From NCBI RefSeq assembly GCF_039523735.1, contig NZ_BAAAFW010000059.1, forward strand, positions 62,001 to 126,000: DNA of 64,000 nt, read 5' to 3'. The DNA is from Tatumella punctata. Lineage in GTDB: Bacteria; Pseudomonadota; Gammaproteobacteria; Enterobacterales; Enterobacteriaceae. The translations under genes were made by a program, and so were the position numbers. The notes under the pieces were generated by a model. The model made no database searches and was not told where the DNA came from. It saw only the letters and a list, made by a program, of their open reading frames with translations. Below are positions 42,233 to 50,672 of this stretch, piece after piece; position 1 is the stretch's first letter; each line of letters starts with the position of its first letter.

Positions 42233-42871
42233 ATGATAGAAATCTGGGGGCGCAAAACCTCGTCAAATGTACAGGCTGTGATGTGGGCGGTGGCCGAACT
42301 GCAGCAGCATTATAAACGCTATGATATCGGACACAGGTTTGGCGGCAATGATACTCCGGCGTTTCTGGCCATGAACCCCAACGGTACGGTACCCGTCGTC
42401 AGTATCAACGGGGGAACTCCCCTGTGGGAGTCTGGTGCCATTCTGCGTCATCTGGCGGCGCTCTATGGTGACCCGCCGTTCTGGCCATCTGATGTGAATC
42501 AACGCTGTGTTATCGACCAGTGGGCGGAATGGTCAAAAATTAATATTGCCATTAATTTTACTATGCCGGTGTTCTGGCCCCTGGTGCGTATTCCGGCGGA
42601 ACAGCGTGATATGCAGGCACTTACGGTCGCTTTACAGCGGCTGACCCGTTTTCTGAATATTGCAGAGCAACAATTATTGCGTCACCCGTATCTGGCCGGG
42701 CCGGAATTCACTCTGGCTGATATTCAGTTCGGCCATATTTTGTATCGCTATTTTGATCTGGATATCCGGCGGGCAGCATTACCGGCCGTCGAAGCTTACT
42801 ACCAGCGACTGACCCGGCGAGCAGCCTACCGTGAACATGTGATGGTCAGCTATCAGGAGTTAGCGGTCTGA
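42233..42871 (+). CDS. Glutathione S-transferase family protein
   Basis: 212-residue soluble GST. The N-terminal thioredoxin-like domain contains the cis-proline segment NGTVPVVSINGG and the glutathione gamma-Glu-binding WESGAILRHLA; the N-terminal SSN near residue 10 is the probable catalytic Ser region. The C-terminal helical domain contains PYLAGPEFTLADI with the conserved Asp N-cap. The frame starts 23 bp after yddG with GGAG upstream. The substrate is unknown. Confidence 0.9.
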   Translation: MIEIWGRKTSSNVQAVMWAVAELQQHYKRYDIGHRFGGNDTPAFLAMNPNGTVPVVSINGGTPLWESGAILRHLAALYGDPPFWPSDVNQRCVIDQWAEWSKINIAINFTMPVFWPLVRIPAEQRDMQALTVALQRLTRFLNIAEQQLLRHPYLAGPEFTLADIQFGHILYRYFDLDIRRAALPAVEAYYQRLTRRAAYREHVMVSYQELAV

Positions 42872-42988
42872 GGCTGTTTCGTTGCTGATATTTTGTCCGG
42901 ATGAGACTGATTCGCATTTTTGGCGTTAAACAATTTTCTTAACTCTATTATTCTTAACAGTATAAAATTCTTAAACAAGGAGTCAGAA

Positions 42989-43888
42989 ATGCAGACCGAT
43001 ACGCTGCGTTATGACGACGTGATATTCACTTTACCTCTGAATGACTGGGCAGATGGCGGGAGTTTCAGCCAGCAGGCCCTGACGGCCCTTGAGCAGGGCG
43101 CAGTTCTTAGCCTGCCACGACTAGGTTTTCCTCTTACTCCGGATGAACAGCCACGTCTGCGGGAGCAAACCGTTCAGCCGGGGCGAAAAAATATCAGCTA
43201 CCGCGCTGAGACTGATCAGTTATTTGGTGTCGCCGACAAGGCAGACGAAACGGTGATCCGTCAGTTGCTGCAACGCCATCATCAGGTCTGTCAGCAGCTG
43301 ATCGGTAGTCTGCTGCCTGCTTATGTTCCGGTACTGCACACCCCGATTAACACGTTGCGGGTTCATCCGGTAGCGGTGTGGAAGAAAGGCAGTTCATGGC
43401 GTAAAGATGATACCCGGTTACATGTGGATGCTTTCCCGTCGCGGCCTATCCACGGGGAACGTATCCTGCGCATTTTCACCAATATTAATCCGCACGGTGA
43501 AGCCCGGGTCTGGCGGGTCGGTGAGCCATTTCCGTCGCTGGTCAAACGATTCCTGCCACGGGTGGGGCGTTACCATCCCCTGAGCAGTCTGTTACAGCAA
43601 AAGCTGGGGATCACCAAAAGTTACCGCACCCGTTATGACCATATTATGCTGGGGTTGCACGACGCAATGAAAGCCGATACAGACTACCAGTCATCGGGTG
43701 CACAGCTGGAGGTGAGTTTTCCGCCGGGCAGCAGCTGGATCTGTTTTTCTGATCAAACCCCCCACGCAGCCATGTCGGGGCAGTTTATGCTGGAACAGAC
43801 GTTTCTGTTGCCGGCCAGAGATATGGTAAATCCGCAACATTCTCCCCTGAAAACCCTCGAGACTTTGCTGGGTGCCTCTTTACTCTGA
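42989..43888 (+). CDS. kdoO: Kdo hydroxylase family protein (Fe(II)/2-oxoglutarate dioxygenase)
   Basis: 299-residue member of the Kdo hydroxylase family; characterised KdoO enzymes of Burkholderia and Yersinia convert the outer Kdo of LPS to Ko. The probable metal ligands are the HxD in TRLHVDAFPS and a distal His in SDQTPHAAMSGQ, with an Arg-rich 2-oxoglutarate region near GERILRIFTNINP. No signal peptide or membrane segment is visible. Start ATG 42989 follows AAGGAG; the frame is open 23 codons earlier without a ribosome site. It lies 2-4 kb from pmrAB, suggesting an LPS-related district. Family assignment is from memory. Confidence 0.82.
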   Translation: MQTDTLRYDDVIFTLPLNDWADGGSFSQQALTALEQGAVLSLPRLGFPLTPDEQPRLREQTVQPGRKNISYRAETDQLFGVADKADETVIRQLLQRHHQVCQQLIGSLLPAYVPVLHTPINTLRVHPVAVWKKGSSWRKDDTRLHVDAFPSRPIHGERILRIFTNINPHGEARVWRVGEPFPSLVKRFLPRVGRYHPLSSLLQQKLGITKSYRTRYDHIMLGLHDAMKADTDYQSSGAQLEVSFPPGSSWICFSDQTPHAAMSGQFMLEQTFLLPARDMVNPQHSPLKTLETLLGASLL

Positions 43889-44095
43889 GATATTCCTGCC
43901 CGGCCGGGCAGGAACAGTAACCCCCGGGTGTAAATGAACTGTTAATCGTCGATAGTTATTAACTTAGTCACGAACGGCAGAGATCCTGAACATTATAGCG
44001 TTATTTTTTTGAACTGTGACCAGTGCAGGAGTTTCGGTGATACGTGACGTGGTAACGTATTTTTTCCGGGAATGTACTTATCACAGGACGACATA

Positions 44096-44842
44096 ATGAC
44101 TAAAAAACTGACGATGGCACTACTGATATCAGCACTGTTTTATGGTGCTGCTGCGGCGGCGGCAACCCCTGCCAGGGATGATGTCACCACCAAACCAGAC
44201 CTCTATTATCTGACCAATAGTCAGTCCATTGACAGCCTGGCACTGCTGCCCCCGCCTCCGGCAATTGGCAGTATCGCTTTTCTGAATGATCAGGCGATGT
44301 ACGAACAGGGGCGCTTATTACGTAACACCGACCGCGGCAAGCTGGCGGCCGAGGATGCTAACCTGAGCAGCGGCGGGGTGGCGAATGCATTTTCTGCGGC
44401 CTTCGGACGCGAAATTACGGCCAGAAATACGCCGCAACTGTATAAACTGCTGACCAACATGATCGAAGATGCCGGGGACCTGGCAACCCGCTCAGCAAAG
44501 CAGCATTATATGCGTATCCGTCCGTTTGCTTTCTACCAGGTGGCGACCTGTAATACCCGGCAACAGGATGAACTTTCGACCAACGGTTCTTACCCCTCTG
44601 GTCATACGGCTATTGGCTGGGCCACGGCGCTGGTACTGGCCGAAATTAACCCGCAGCGGCAGAATGAAATCCTTAAGCGGGGTTATGAACTCGGGCAAAG
44701 CCGTGTCATTTGCGGCTATCACTGGCAGAGTGATGTTGATGCTGCACGGGTAGTGGCTTAAGGGGTGGTGGCGACTCTGCATACCTCTCCGGCCTTTAAC
44801 GCCCAGCTGGCAAAAGCGAAAGCGGAATTTGCTGCACCTTAA
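44096..44842 (+). pseudogene. Class A non-specific acid phosphatase (PhoN/PhoC type) with in-frame stop
   Basis: Periplasmic PAP2-type phosphatase. A signal peptide (about residues 1-23) precedes the family signature: KQHYMRIRP (K-x6-RP), YPSGHTAIG and SRVICGYHWQSD (SR-x5-H-x3-D). An in-frame TAA at 44759 interrupts DAARVVA; the frame then continues for 26 codons with VVATLHTSPAF, clearly the normal enzyme C-terminus. The catalytic residues precede the stop, so a 221-residue shortened enzyme might keep some activity, but loss of the last helix may destabilise it. AGGA lies before the start. It could be a recent pseudogene or a sequencing error. Confidence 0.85.
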
Positions 44843-44865
44843 CCTGCCGTCATTATCTTCTCCCG

Positions 44866-44882
44866 ATTAATAAAATCTTAAT
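44866..44882 (+). promoter_or_regulatory. Candidate PmrA box
   Basis: ATTAAT-N5-CTTAAT matches the PmrA/BasR consensus YTTAAK-N5-YTTAAK in eleven of twelve defined positions. It overlaps the -35 position relative to a possible -10 CATACT at 44893, the usual layout for PmrA-activated promoters. It lies upstream of the small ORF at 44924. Confidence 0.6.
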
Positions 44883-44892
44883 GATTAACCTG

Positions 44893-44926
44893 CATACTCT
44901 CCTGACAAACCAGACAGGAGAGTATG
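44893..44926. repeat. Perfect 12-bp inverted repeat covering a ribosome site
   Basis: CATACTCTCCTG and CAGGAGAGTATG pair exactly around a 10-nt loop. The right arm contains the Shine-Dalgarno CAGGAG and the ATG of the small ORF. If the left arm is transcribed the stem would hide the ribosome site. If transcription starts in the loop (from a -10 at 44893) it could not. Confidence 0.8.
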
Positions 44927-45031
44927 ATGAATAAAGTCGCGGCTATTTCTTTCGGTGAACTCAGTGCCACATTGCTCGGTCTGTGTGTGCTGGCAACCTT
45001 TCTGCTGGTCTGGTTCAGCAGTTTTCCGTAA
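44924..45031 (+). CDS. Small single-pass membrane protein, PmrR-like
   Basis: A 35-codon frame with an excellent ribosome site (ACAGGAG, 3-8 bp from two adjacent ATG codons). The peptide has a charged start (MMNKV), a hydrophobic segment at about residues 12-32, and ends TFLLVWFSSFP. A short PmrA-induced membrane peptide, PmrR, is known in Salmonella and E. coli as an inhibitor of LpxT; as I recall it, it has a similar size and a similar hydrophobic FLxxWF C-terminus. The candidate PmrA box and convergence on pmrB (17-bp 3' overlap) support this. The match is an inference. Confidence 0.65.
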   Translation: MMNKVAAISFGELSATLLGLCVLATFLLVWFSSFP

Positions 45032-46151
45032 CAATGTCCTGCTTTATGAAGCGTACCGCTGCCCGGCACCCCTGACGGTCGGTACGGTTAGTCAGACAAA
45101 ATGTTGCATCATGCAGCTGACAGATCCGGCTGACAATACTGAGTCCCAGCCCAATCCCTCCGTAGCGGCTATCCATCCGCGTAAAGGCTTTGCTGAGCTC
45201 ACCGGTTTTGCTTTCATCAATGCCGGGTCCCTGGTCTTCTACCGCCAGCTCAATATATTGCTTACCGTCGGTCGCGGTTAGCTGCTGAATACTCACCTGT
45301 AAGGTACTGTGTTCAGGGCTGTAACGGTGCGCGTTTTCTGTCAGGTTACGTACCACCAGCTGTAATAATGTCGGGTCGCCTTTGACGATAAAGTCTGCGC
45401 TGTCATCCGGCAAAATTAAGTGCTGGTGCCGCAGCTTGATCATGGTCAGCAAACTGTCACGCAGGGGACGGGTGACAGCGCTGACCAGTGGCACCGGTTG
45501 CTGACTGCCAGCGGAAAATGACTGCCCAACCCGTGCCAGTTGCAGCAGCTGTGAAACACTGTCAGTCATCTGATCGAGACGATGGATCAGAGCCGACATA
45601 TCAATGGGATGCTGTCTGGCAATTAATTCAAGATGCAACCGCAGCCCGGCCAGCGGGGTACGTAATTCATGGGCGACATCGGCAGTAAACAGCCGTTCTC
45701 GTTCGAGGGTGGTGGTTAAACGTTCGACCATCTGATTAATCGCGTGGATCACCCCGTCGATCTCGATAATTGCGCTCTGGTACTCCACCGGTTGCAGATT
45801 AAATTCGCTGCGTTTTCCGAGGTGATAGCGTAATTCTGACAGGGGATGCGTGATCCACTTCACCGCCTGCCAGCACAATATCAGGGCGACGGAAATCATG
45901 ATCAGGCTGGGTAATGCCAGGCTGGCGACCGCTTCGTGGATCTCTTTTTCCACATGTCCCTGTTCATTACGTTGCTGCAATACAGCTCTGACCAGCAGAT
46001 CTATCTGTTCTTTGCTCTCATGCCATAACCAGAGCACACTGATTAGCTGGCAAAACAGTAAAATCGCGCCGATAGTGATCAGCAACCGCCGGCGCAGGGT
46101 GGTTGTTTTCGGTAACCTGTTCAATATTTGCTGACCCTCTTCGACGGACAC
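45015..46151 (-). CDS. pmrB: Two-component sensor kinase PmrB (BasS)
   Basis: 378-residue inner-membrane histidine kinase that senses Fe(III), mild acid and polymyxin in E. coli and Salmonella. Two membrane helices (about residues 22-44 and 78-98) flank a short periplasmic loop; a HAMP linker follows. The phosphoacceptor H-box is FTADVAHELRTPLAG, the N-box NLTENAHRYSP, and the G-boxes DQGPGIDES and GGIGLGLSIV. The start is a GTG one base after the pmrA stop, so translation is coupled. The region SVLWLWHESKEQI matches BasS. Confidence 0.93.
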   Translation of the reverse strand: MSVEEGQQILNRLPKTTTLRRRLLITIGAILLFCQLISVLWLWHESKEQIDLLVRAVLQQRNEQGHVEKEIHEAVASLALPSLIMISVALILCWQAVKWITHPLSELRYHLGKRSEFNLQPVEYQSAIIEIDGVIHAINQMVERLTTTLERERLFTADVAHELRTPLAGLRLHLELIARQHPIDMSALIHRLDQMTDSVSQLLQLARVGQSFSAGSQQPVPLVSAVTRPLRDSLLTMIKLRHQHLILPDDSADFIVKGDPTLLQLVVRNLTENAHRYSPEHSTLQVSIQQLTATDGKQYIELAVEDQGPGIDESKTGELSKAFTRMDSRYGGIGLGLSIVSRICQLHDATFCLTNRTDRQGCRAAVRFIKQDIVTENC

Positions 46152-46152
46152 T

Positions 46153-46809
46153 TTATTTCAGCAGAGCGTACCCAAATCCCCGCACGGTGCGGATACGGGG
46201 TTTACCTATTTTTTCACGCAGATTATGGATGTGAACTTCAAGGGTATTGGTTGAAGGTTCATTATTCCAGTTATAAATATCGTTGTATAAAATCTCACGG
46301 TGAACCGGGCTGCCGGCTTTCATCATCAGCCGGGCCAGCAAGGCATACTCTTTCGGCGTCAGATCCAGCAATTCGCCGCTGCGGAACACCTGACGATGGG
46401 CGGTATCCAGCGACAAATCCTCAACCGTCAGCAGATTGGCGCTCTGGTTATTGTGGCGGCGGATTAAGGCCCGTATCCGCGCATTCAGTTCTTCCAGAGC
46501 GAAAGGTTTGATCAGGTAATCGTCGGCCCCGCTGTCGAGGCCGATAATCCGGTCGCTCAGGGTATCTCTGGCGGTCAGTATCAATACCGGTAAAGCCATT
46601 TTCTGACGACGTAAACGTAACAGCAGGTGTATTCCATCCTCATCCGGCAGACCAAGATCGAGGATCACCAGACTGTATTGGGTAGCTTTAAGACAGTTTT
46701 CTGCTTCCCGTGCACTGCTGACACCATCGCAGGTGTAGCCTTCATCGTGCATAGCGATTATCAGACCCTGCAGTAACAGGGCATCATCTTCAACAATTAA
46801 TATCTTCAT
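46153..46809 (-). CDS. pmrA: Response regulator PmrA (BasR)
   Basis: 218-residue OmpR-type regulator that activates LPS modification genes. The receiver domain has Asp51 in VILDLGLPDEDG as phosphorylation site, with ILTARDTL and DYLIKPFALEEL. The C-terminal winged helix contains LTPKEYALLARLMMKAGSPV, HREILYNDIYNW and TLEVHIHNLREKIG, nearly the same as E. coli BasR, so the DNA target should be conserved. The ATG at 46809 gives MKILIVEDD; five upstream in-frame codons are not conserved. The eptA gene normally upstream is absent. Confidence 0.94.
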   Translation of the reverse strand: MKILIVEDDALLLQGLIIAMHDEGYTCDGVSSAREAENCLKATQYSLVILDLGLPDEDGIHLLLRLRRQKMALPVLILTARDTLSDRIIGLDSGADDYLIKPFALEELNARIRALIRRHNNQSANLLTVEDLSLDTAHRQVFRSGELLDLTPKEYALLARLMMKAGSPVHREILYNDIYNWNNEPSTNTLEVHIHNLREKIGKPRIRTVRGFGYALLK

Positions 46810-47186
46810 CTGGTACTCCGGCAAGACAGTTACAGTTTATCTGTCTGATAACAGTGGTGACGGCCACTGGTCATAACCCCGCGGGCCAGACAACAGGCAG
46901 TGGCGGGGGAACGATTTTTCTGGTGTATTGTTAGCTGCGATTACTGGCCGCAGGTACCACCGCCGGTAATATAAGCAGTGATGTCATAAGCAATATAAGT
47001 ATACCGGTACAGTAATACCGGCGGGCTATTATGCGGCGCAAAGCTTAGGATAACCTTAAATTACTTAATCCTGTGACGCGGGCTGCTGGCTTAACGGCAT
47101 GATTTTTCATGAGACAGCCGGTCTGACGTATTAAGTAACTTAAGATACGCTGGCAGGCCGGCGGCGGTCACACTACCGGAGGAACG
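46810..47186. other. Intergenic region between pmrA and vsr
   Basis: 377 bp between divergent genes. The vsr-proximal part is an imperfect palindrome (47055-47144, listed separately). The rest is A/T-rich with ATAAGTATACC-like promoter elements near 46990. No gene is supported. Confidence 0.5.
47055..47144. repeat. 90-bp imperfect inverted repeat upstream of vsr
   Basis: CTTAAATTACTTAAT at 47055 and ATTAAGTAACTTAAG at 47130 are inverted copies with one mismatch. Inward from them, further short complementary blocks (GGCTG/CAGCC, CATG/CATG) would extend a long hairpin to a central ATTTTT loop. It ends 42 bp before vsr. It could be a miniature mobile element, a structured leader or a regulatory site. 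Confidence 0.6.
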
Positions 47187-47660
47187 ATGGCTGATGTACA
47201 TGATGAGCCGACCCGCAGTAAAAATATGCGGGCCATCAGGGACCGTGACACGTCCCTGGAAAAACGAATACTGTGGTTATTGCAGTCACTGAATATCCCG
47301 GCATCTCAGCAGGTACGGGAACTACCCGGCCGGCCCGATTTTGTCCTGCAGGACAGTAGCAAAATTATTTTTACCCACGGTTGCTTCTGGCATCGTCACT
47401 CCTGTCATTTATATAAACCTCCGGCAACCCGCCGTACTTTCTGGCAACAGAAAATTGACCGGAATGCTGAACGGGATGAGCAAATTCTCGAAAAGCTGCA
47501 GGCGGCTGGCTGGAATGTGTTGATTATCTGGGAATGTGCCCTGAAAGGAAAATACCGTCTGACGGAGAAGCAACTAACAGAACGGGTCGAAGAGTGGGTC
47601 TGTACGGCGCAGGATTCGGCAGAAATCAGCCAGTCAGGGTTACGTCTGTTGTCAAAGTAA
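47187..47660 (+). CDS. vsr: Very short patch repair endonuclease Vsr
   Basis: 157-residue endonuclease that nicks 5' of the T in T:G mismatches arising from deaminated 5-methylcytosine in Dcm sites. Residue numbering follows E. coli Vsr: Asp51 in LPGRPDFVL (metal ligand), His64 and His69, and zinc ligands Cys66, His71, Cys73 and Cys117 in THGCFWHRHSC and WECALKG. The start MADVHDEPTRSKNMRAI is typical. A dcm gene normally overlaps or adjoins vsr but none lies in this window. Confidence 0.95.
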   Translation: MADVHDEPTRSKNMRAIRDRDTSLEKRILWLLQSLNIPASQQVRELPGRPDFVLQDSSKIIFTHGCFWHRHSCHLYKPPATRRTFWQQKIDRNAERDEQILEKLQAAGWNVLIIWECALKGKYRLTEKQLTERVEEWVCTAQDSAEISQSGLRLLSK

Positions 47661-47694
47661 CCCTCCGGTAGCGCAGGGGCGGTTTCCCGGAGGG
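47661..47694. terminator. Inverted repeat between convergent vsr and katA
   Basis: CCCTCCGG and CCGGAGGG pair around an 18-nt loop immediately after the vsr stop codon. There is no strong T run, so it may be a modest bidirectional terminator. Confidence 0.5.
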
Positions 47695-47701
47695 CTGAGT
47701 G

Positions 47702-49174
47702 TTATTTCGCTGCCTGGCGGGCAGTGGTGACTTTCTCTGCTATCCGGTCACCGATTTTACGGTCGATATTTCGCCAGTAGTCAAATGCCCGTGATAATAC
47801 CGGTTCTTCAACCCCGTTCAGCAGATGCCCGCTGACATTATCCACCAGCCGTTGCCGTGCCGCATCATCCATCACCTGACAGACCAGCGTATTCGCCTGA
47901 CTGAAATCATCATCCTCAGCATGAAGCGCATAGGGCTGGCGCACCATATCACCGCTGCTGTGCCAGGCAGAATCGGTCGGATATTGTTTGCCATCGGCCT
48001 GCGGGCCTGCTTTGGAGTTTGGCGCATACACCGGGTCACTGACCGGTGTCATACGCATAGCGCCATCTTTACTGTAGCTGTTCACCGGTGAGTGAGGGGC
48101 GTTAACGGGGATCTGTTTATAGTTGACTCCCAGCCGTGCACGGTGGGCATCGGCATAGGCAAAGACGCGGCCGAGTAACATTTTATCCGGACTTAAGCCG
48201 ATGCCGGGCACCAGGTTGTTAGGTTCAAATGCGGCCTGTTCAATCTGGGCATGGTTATCCGTCGGGTTACGGTCGAGGGTCAGTTTACCGACTTCGATTA
48301 ATGGATAATCCTGATGCGGCCAGACTTTGGTCAGGTCAAACGGGTTAAACCGGTAGTGCTCTGCGTCGGCAAACGGCATAATTTGCATATACAGGGTCCA
48401 TTGGGGAAAGTCGCCCTGTTTAATGGCGTTAAACAGATCCCGCACATGGAAATCCCCGTCAGCCCCGGCCAGCTGGTCGGCCTGCTGTTGGGTCAGACAT
48501 TCAACACCCTGATCGGTTTTAAAATGGTATTTAACCCAGAATTTCTCCCCGGCAGCATTGACCCACATATAAGTATGGCTGGAATAACCGTTCATATGGC
48601 GCCAGCTTTTCGGGATACCACGGTCACCCATCAGCCATGCCAGCTGGTGTGAGGACTCGGGGGATAAGGTCCAGAAATCCCACTGCATTTCATTATCACG
48701 CAGGTTATTATCAGCGCGGCGTTTCTGCGAGCGGATAAAATGCTGGAACTTCATCGGGTCACGGATAAAAAATACCGGGGTATTATTGCCGACCAAATCA
48801 TAGTTACCTTCGGTGGTGTAAAACTTTATCGCAAATCCGCGCGGATCCCGCCAGGTATCAGGACTGCCGCGTTCTCCGGCCACGGTCGAAAACCGCATCA
48901 CAACCTCTGTTTTTACCCCCGGCTGGAACAGGGCTGCACGGGTATACCGGCTCACGTCTCCCGTCACCCGGAAATGGCCGAAAGCGCCGCTGCCTTTGGC
49001 ATGGGGCTGACGTTCTGCAATTCGCTCCCGGTTAAAATTAGCCATTTGTTCGATAAGATAATGGTCATGCAATACCAGCGGACCATCGGCACCGACCGAC
49101 AGAGAGTGTTCGTCGCTGGCAACCGGGATGCCGGCATCGGTCGTCGTTATTTTTGGTTTCTGATCATTGCTCAT
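47702..49174 (-). CDS. katA: Small-subunit haem catalase (KatA type)
   Basis: 490-residue clade 3 monofunctional catalase, decomposing hydrogen peroxide. The catalytic His58 lies in RIAERQPHAKGSGAFG, the distal Asn in YDLVGNNTPVFF (about residue 130), and the proximal haem-ligand Tyr in GRVFAYADAHRARLG. The N-terminal MSNDQKPKITTTDAG and the C-terminal RIAEKV are usual for this clade; there is no signal peptide. The ATG at 49174 follows GGAGAAG; the upstream in-frame 16 codons are not conserved. It is likely to be OxyR- or stationary-phase-controlled, which I could not verify. Confidence 0.95.
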   Translation of the reverse strand: MSNDQKPKITTTDAGIPVASDEHSLSVGADGPLVLHDHYLIEQMANFNRERIAERQPHAKGSGAFGHFRVTGDVSRYTRAALFQPGVKTEVVMRFSTVAGERGSPDTWRDPRGFAIKFYTTEGNYDLVGNNTPVFFIRDPMKFQHFIRSQKRRADNNLRDNEMQWDFWTLSPESSHQLAWLMGDRGIPKSWRHMNGYSSHTYMWVNAAGEKFWVKYHFKTDQGVECLTQQQADQLAGADGDFHVRDLFNAIKQGDFPQWTLYMQIMPFADAEHYRFNPFDLTKVWPHQDYPLIEVGKLTLDRNPTDNHAQIEQAAFEPNNLVPGIGLSPDKMLLGRVFAYADAHRARLGVNYKQIPVNAPHSPVNSYSKDGAMRMTPVSDPVYAPNSKAGPQADGKQYPTDSAWHSSGDMVRQPYALHAEDDDFSQANTLVCQVMDDAARQRLVDNVSGHLLNGVEEPVLSRAFDYWRNIDRKIGDRIAEKVTTARQAAK

Positions 49175-49416
49175 GCTTCTTCTCCATGTGAAAAACAGGG
49201 TTAATGCGCACCCGCTAAGCATAGTCGAAACCTGACCATTGAGGGGCTCCGTCCCGCAAAATAATCGACCAGCGGGATTCCCCTGAGACAGAAACCGCTG
49301 AACGTTATCAGTACTGCGGCAAAATTTATCATTTTCTGTACGTTGGATTGATGCGGGTAATACGTTATTCTCGCGGGCTAATAATCACCTGAGTAAATAA
49401 TCCCGGAGTTTTGCTT

Positions 49417-50655
49417 ATGGTCTCTTCCGGCGGAGAGTCTTCATCGCGTGTTTTTCATCATCCTGGCTTCAGGGCCTATGTTGCCGCACAAACCTGTTCT
49501 TCTCTGAGTTTTCAGATTGTCTCCCTGGCGGTCAGCTGGCAATTGTATACCATGACCCACAGCACTTTTATGCTGGGGATGATCGGCCTGATGCAGTTTA
49601 TACCCTCGGTAGTGCTGGCATTACCGGCGGGCCATCTGGCGGACCAGTATAATCGCAAGACCCTGATTATCGGTGGTCAGAGTATCGAGTTTCTGGCGGT
49701 TATCGGGCTGGCGGTTTTACCCTTTATCGGTACCGGCAGTCCGGTAATCTTACTGGCGCTGGTATGCCTGTTTTCGCTGGCCCGCGCTTTTGAGGGGCCG
49801 TCAATGACCTCTCTGTTACCGGCGCTGCTGCCCGCGGGGCTGCTATCAAAAGGGATGGCGACTAATCAGGTGTTCCGCGAGGCGATGGTAATTGCCGGAC
49901 CGATGGCTGGCGGGTTGCTGTATGTCGTTGCGCCGCAGGTGGCCTACGGAACGGCGGCGATCGCCTATCTGGCCTCGCTGGTGGTGATGACCACCCTGAA
50001 ATATGAACGTGAAGTGGTTAAACCACTGCCGATGACCTTCAAAAATTTGTTTGCCGGGCTCGACTTTATTGTTAAACGCAAGGATGTGCTGGGCGTTATT
50101 TCACTGGATCTGTTTGCGGTGTTACTGGGCGGAGTTACCGCCCTGTTACCGGTTTTTGCCAATGATGTCTTGCATACAGGGGCCTGGGGGCTGGGAGCAC
50201 TGCGGGCTGCACCGTCGGTCGGGGCATTGATTACCGGCATCTGGATCAGCCGCAACAGCTTTCATAAACATACAGGTATGATTATGTTTGGTTGTGTTGC
50301 CGGTTTCGGGGTGGCGACGCTGGTTTTTGCCCTGTCAGATAACATTATCCTGTCACTGTTGGCGCTGGTGGTATTGGGCGGTTTTGATATGGTCAGTATG
50401 GTGATCCGTGGTGCGATGGTGCAGCTGGATACTCCTGATGATATGCGCGGCCGGGTTAACGCAGTGAACTCTGTGTTTATTAATACCTCGAATCAGCTGG
50501 GTGAATTTGAAACAGGTTTGCTGGCCAGCGCTATCGGCACAGTTCCGGCGTCGGTGGCCGGTGGTATTGGTACCCTTGTGGTGGCGGGTCTGTGGATGGT
50601 GATGTTTCCGCATCTGCGGCGGCGGCAAAAACTGGCACAGGGATCTGAGGTCTGA
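49417..50655 (+). CDS. MFS exporter (DHA3/EntS-like)
   Basis: 412-residue major facilitator with twelve predicted helices. The MFS loop motif is GHLADQYNRKTLIIGG after helix 2, and AMVIAGPMAGGLLY and GVTALLPVFANDVL are typical of the MFS_3 group that includes the enterobactin exporter EntS. The C-terminal MRGRVNAVNSVFINTSNQLGEF motif also fits. The ATG at 49417 is preferred over TTG 49411 (GGAG upstream). Substrate unknown; no siderophore synthesis genes are nearby. A bidirectional terminator follows. Confidence 0.88.
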   Translation: MVSSGGESSSRVFHHPGFRAYVAAQTCSSLSFQIVSLAVSWQLYTMTHSTFMLGMIGLMQFIPSVVLALPAGHLADQYNRKTLIIGGQSIEFLAVIGLAVLPFIGTGSPVILLALVCLFSLARAFEGPSMTSLLPALLPAGLLSKGMATNQVFREAMVIAGPMAGGLLYVVAPQVAYGTAAIAYLASLVVMTTLKYEREVVKPLPMTFKNLFAGLDFIVKRKDVLGVISLDLFAVLLGGVTALLPVFANDVLHTGAWGLGALRAAPSVGALITGIWISRNSFHKHTGMIMFGCVAGFGVATLVFALSDNIILSLLALVVLGGFDMVSMVIRGAMVQLDTPDDMRGRVNAVNSVFINTSNQLGEFETGLLASAIGTVPASVAGGIGTLVVAGLWMVMFPHLRRRQKLAQGSEV

Positions 50656-50672
50656 GCCGAATATGGCGGGAT

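Noticed and set aside
47055..47069. PmrA-box-like CTTAAATTACTTAAT near pmrA
   Set aside because: The half-sites start 9 bp apart instead of 11 as in PmrA boxes, so the inverted repeat is better treated as a separate element.
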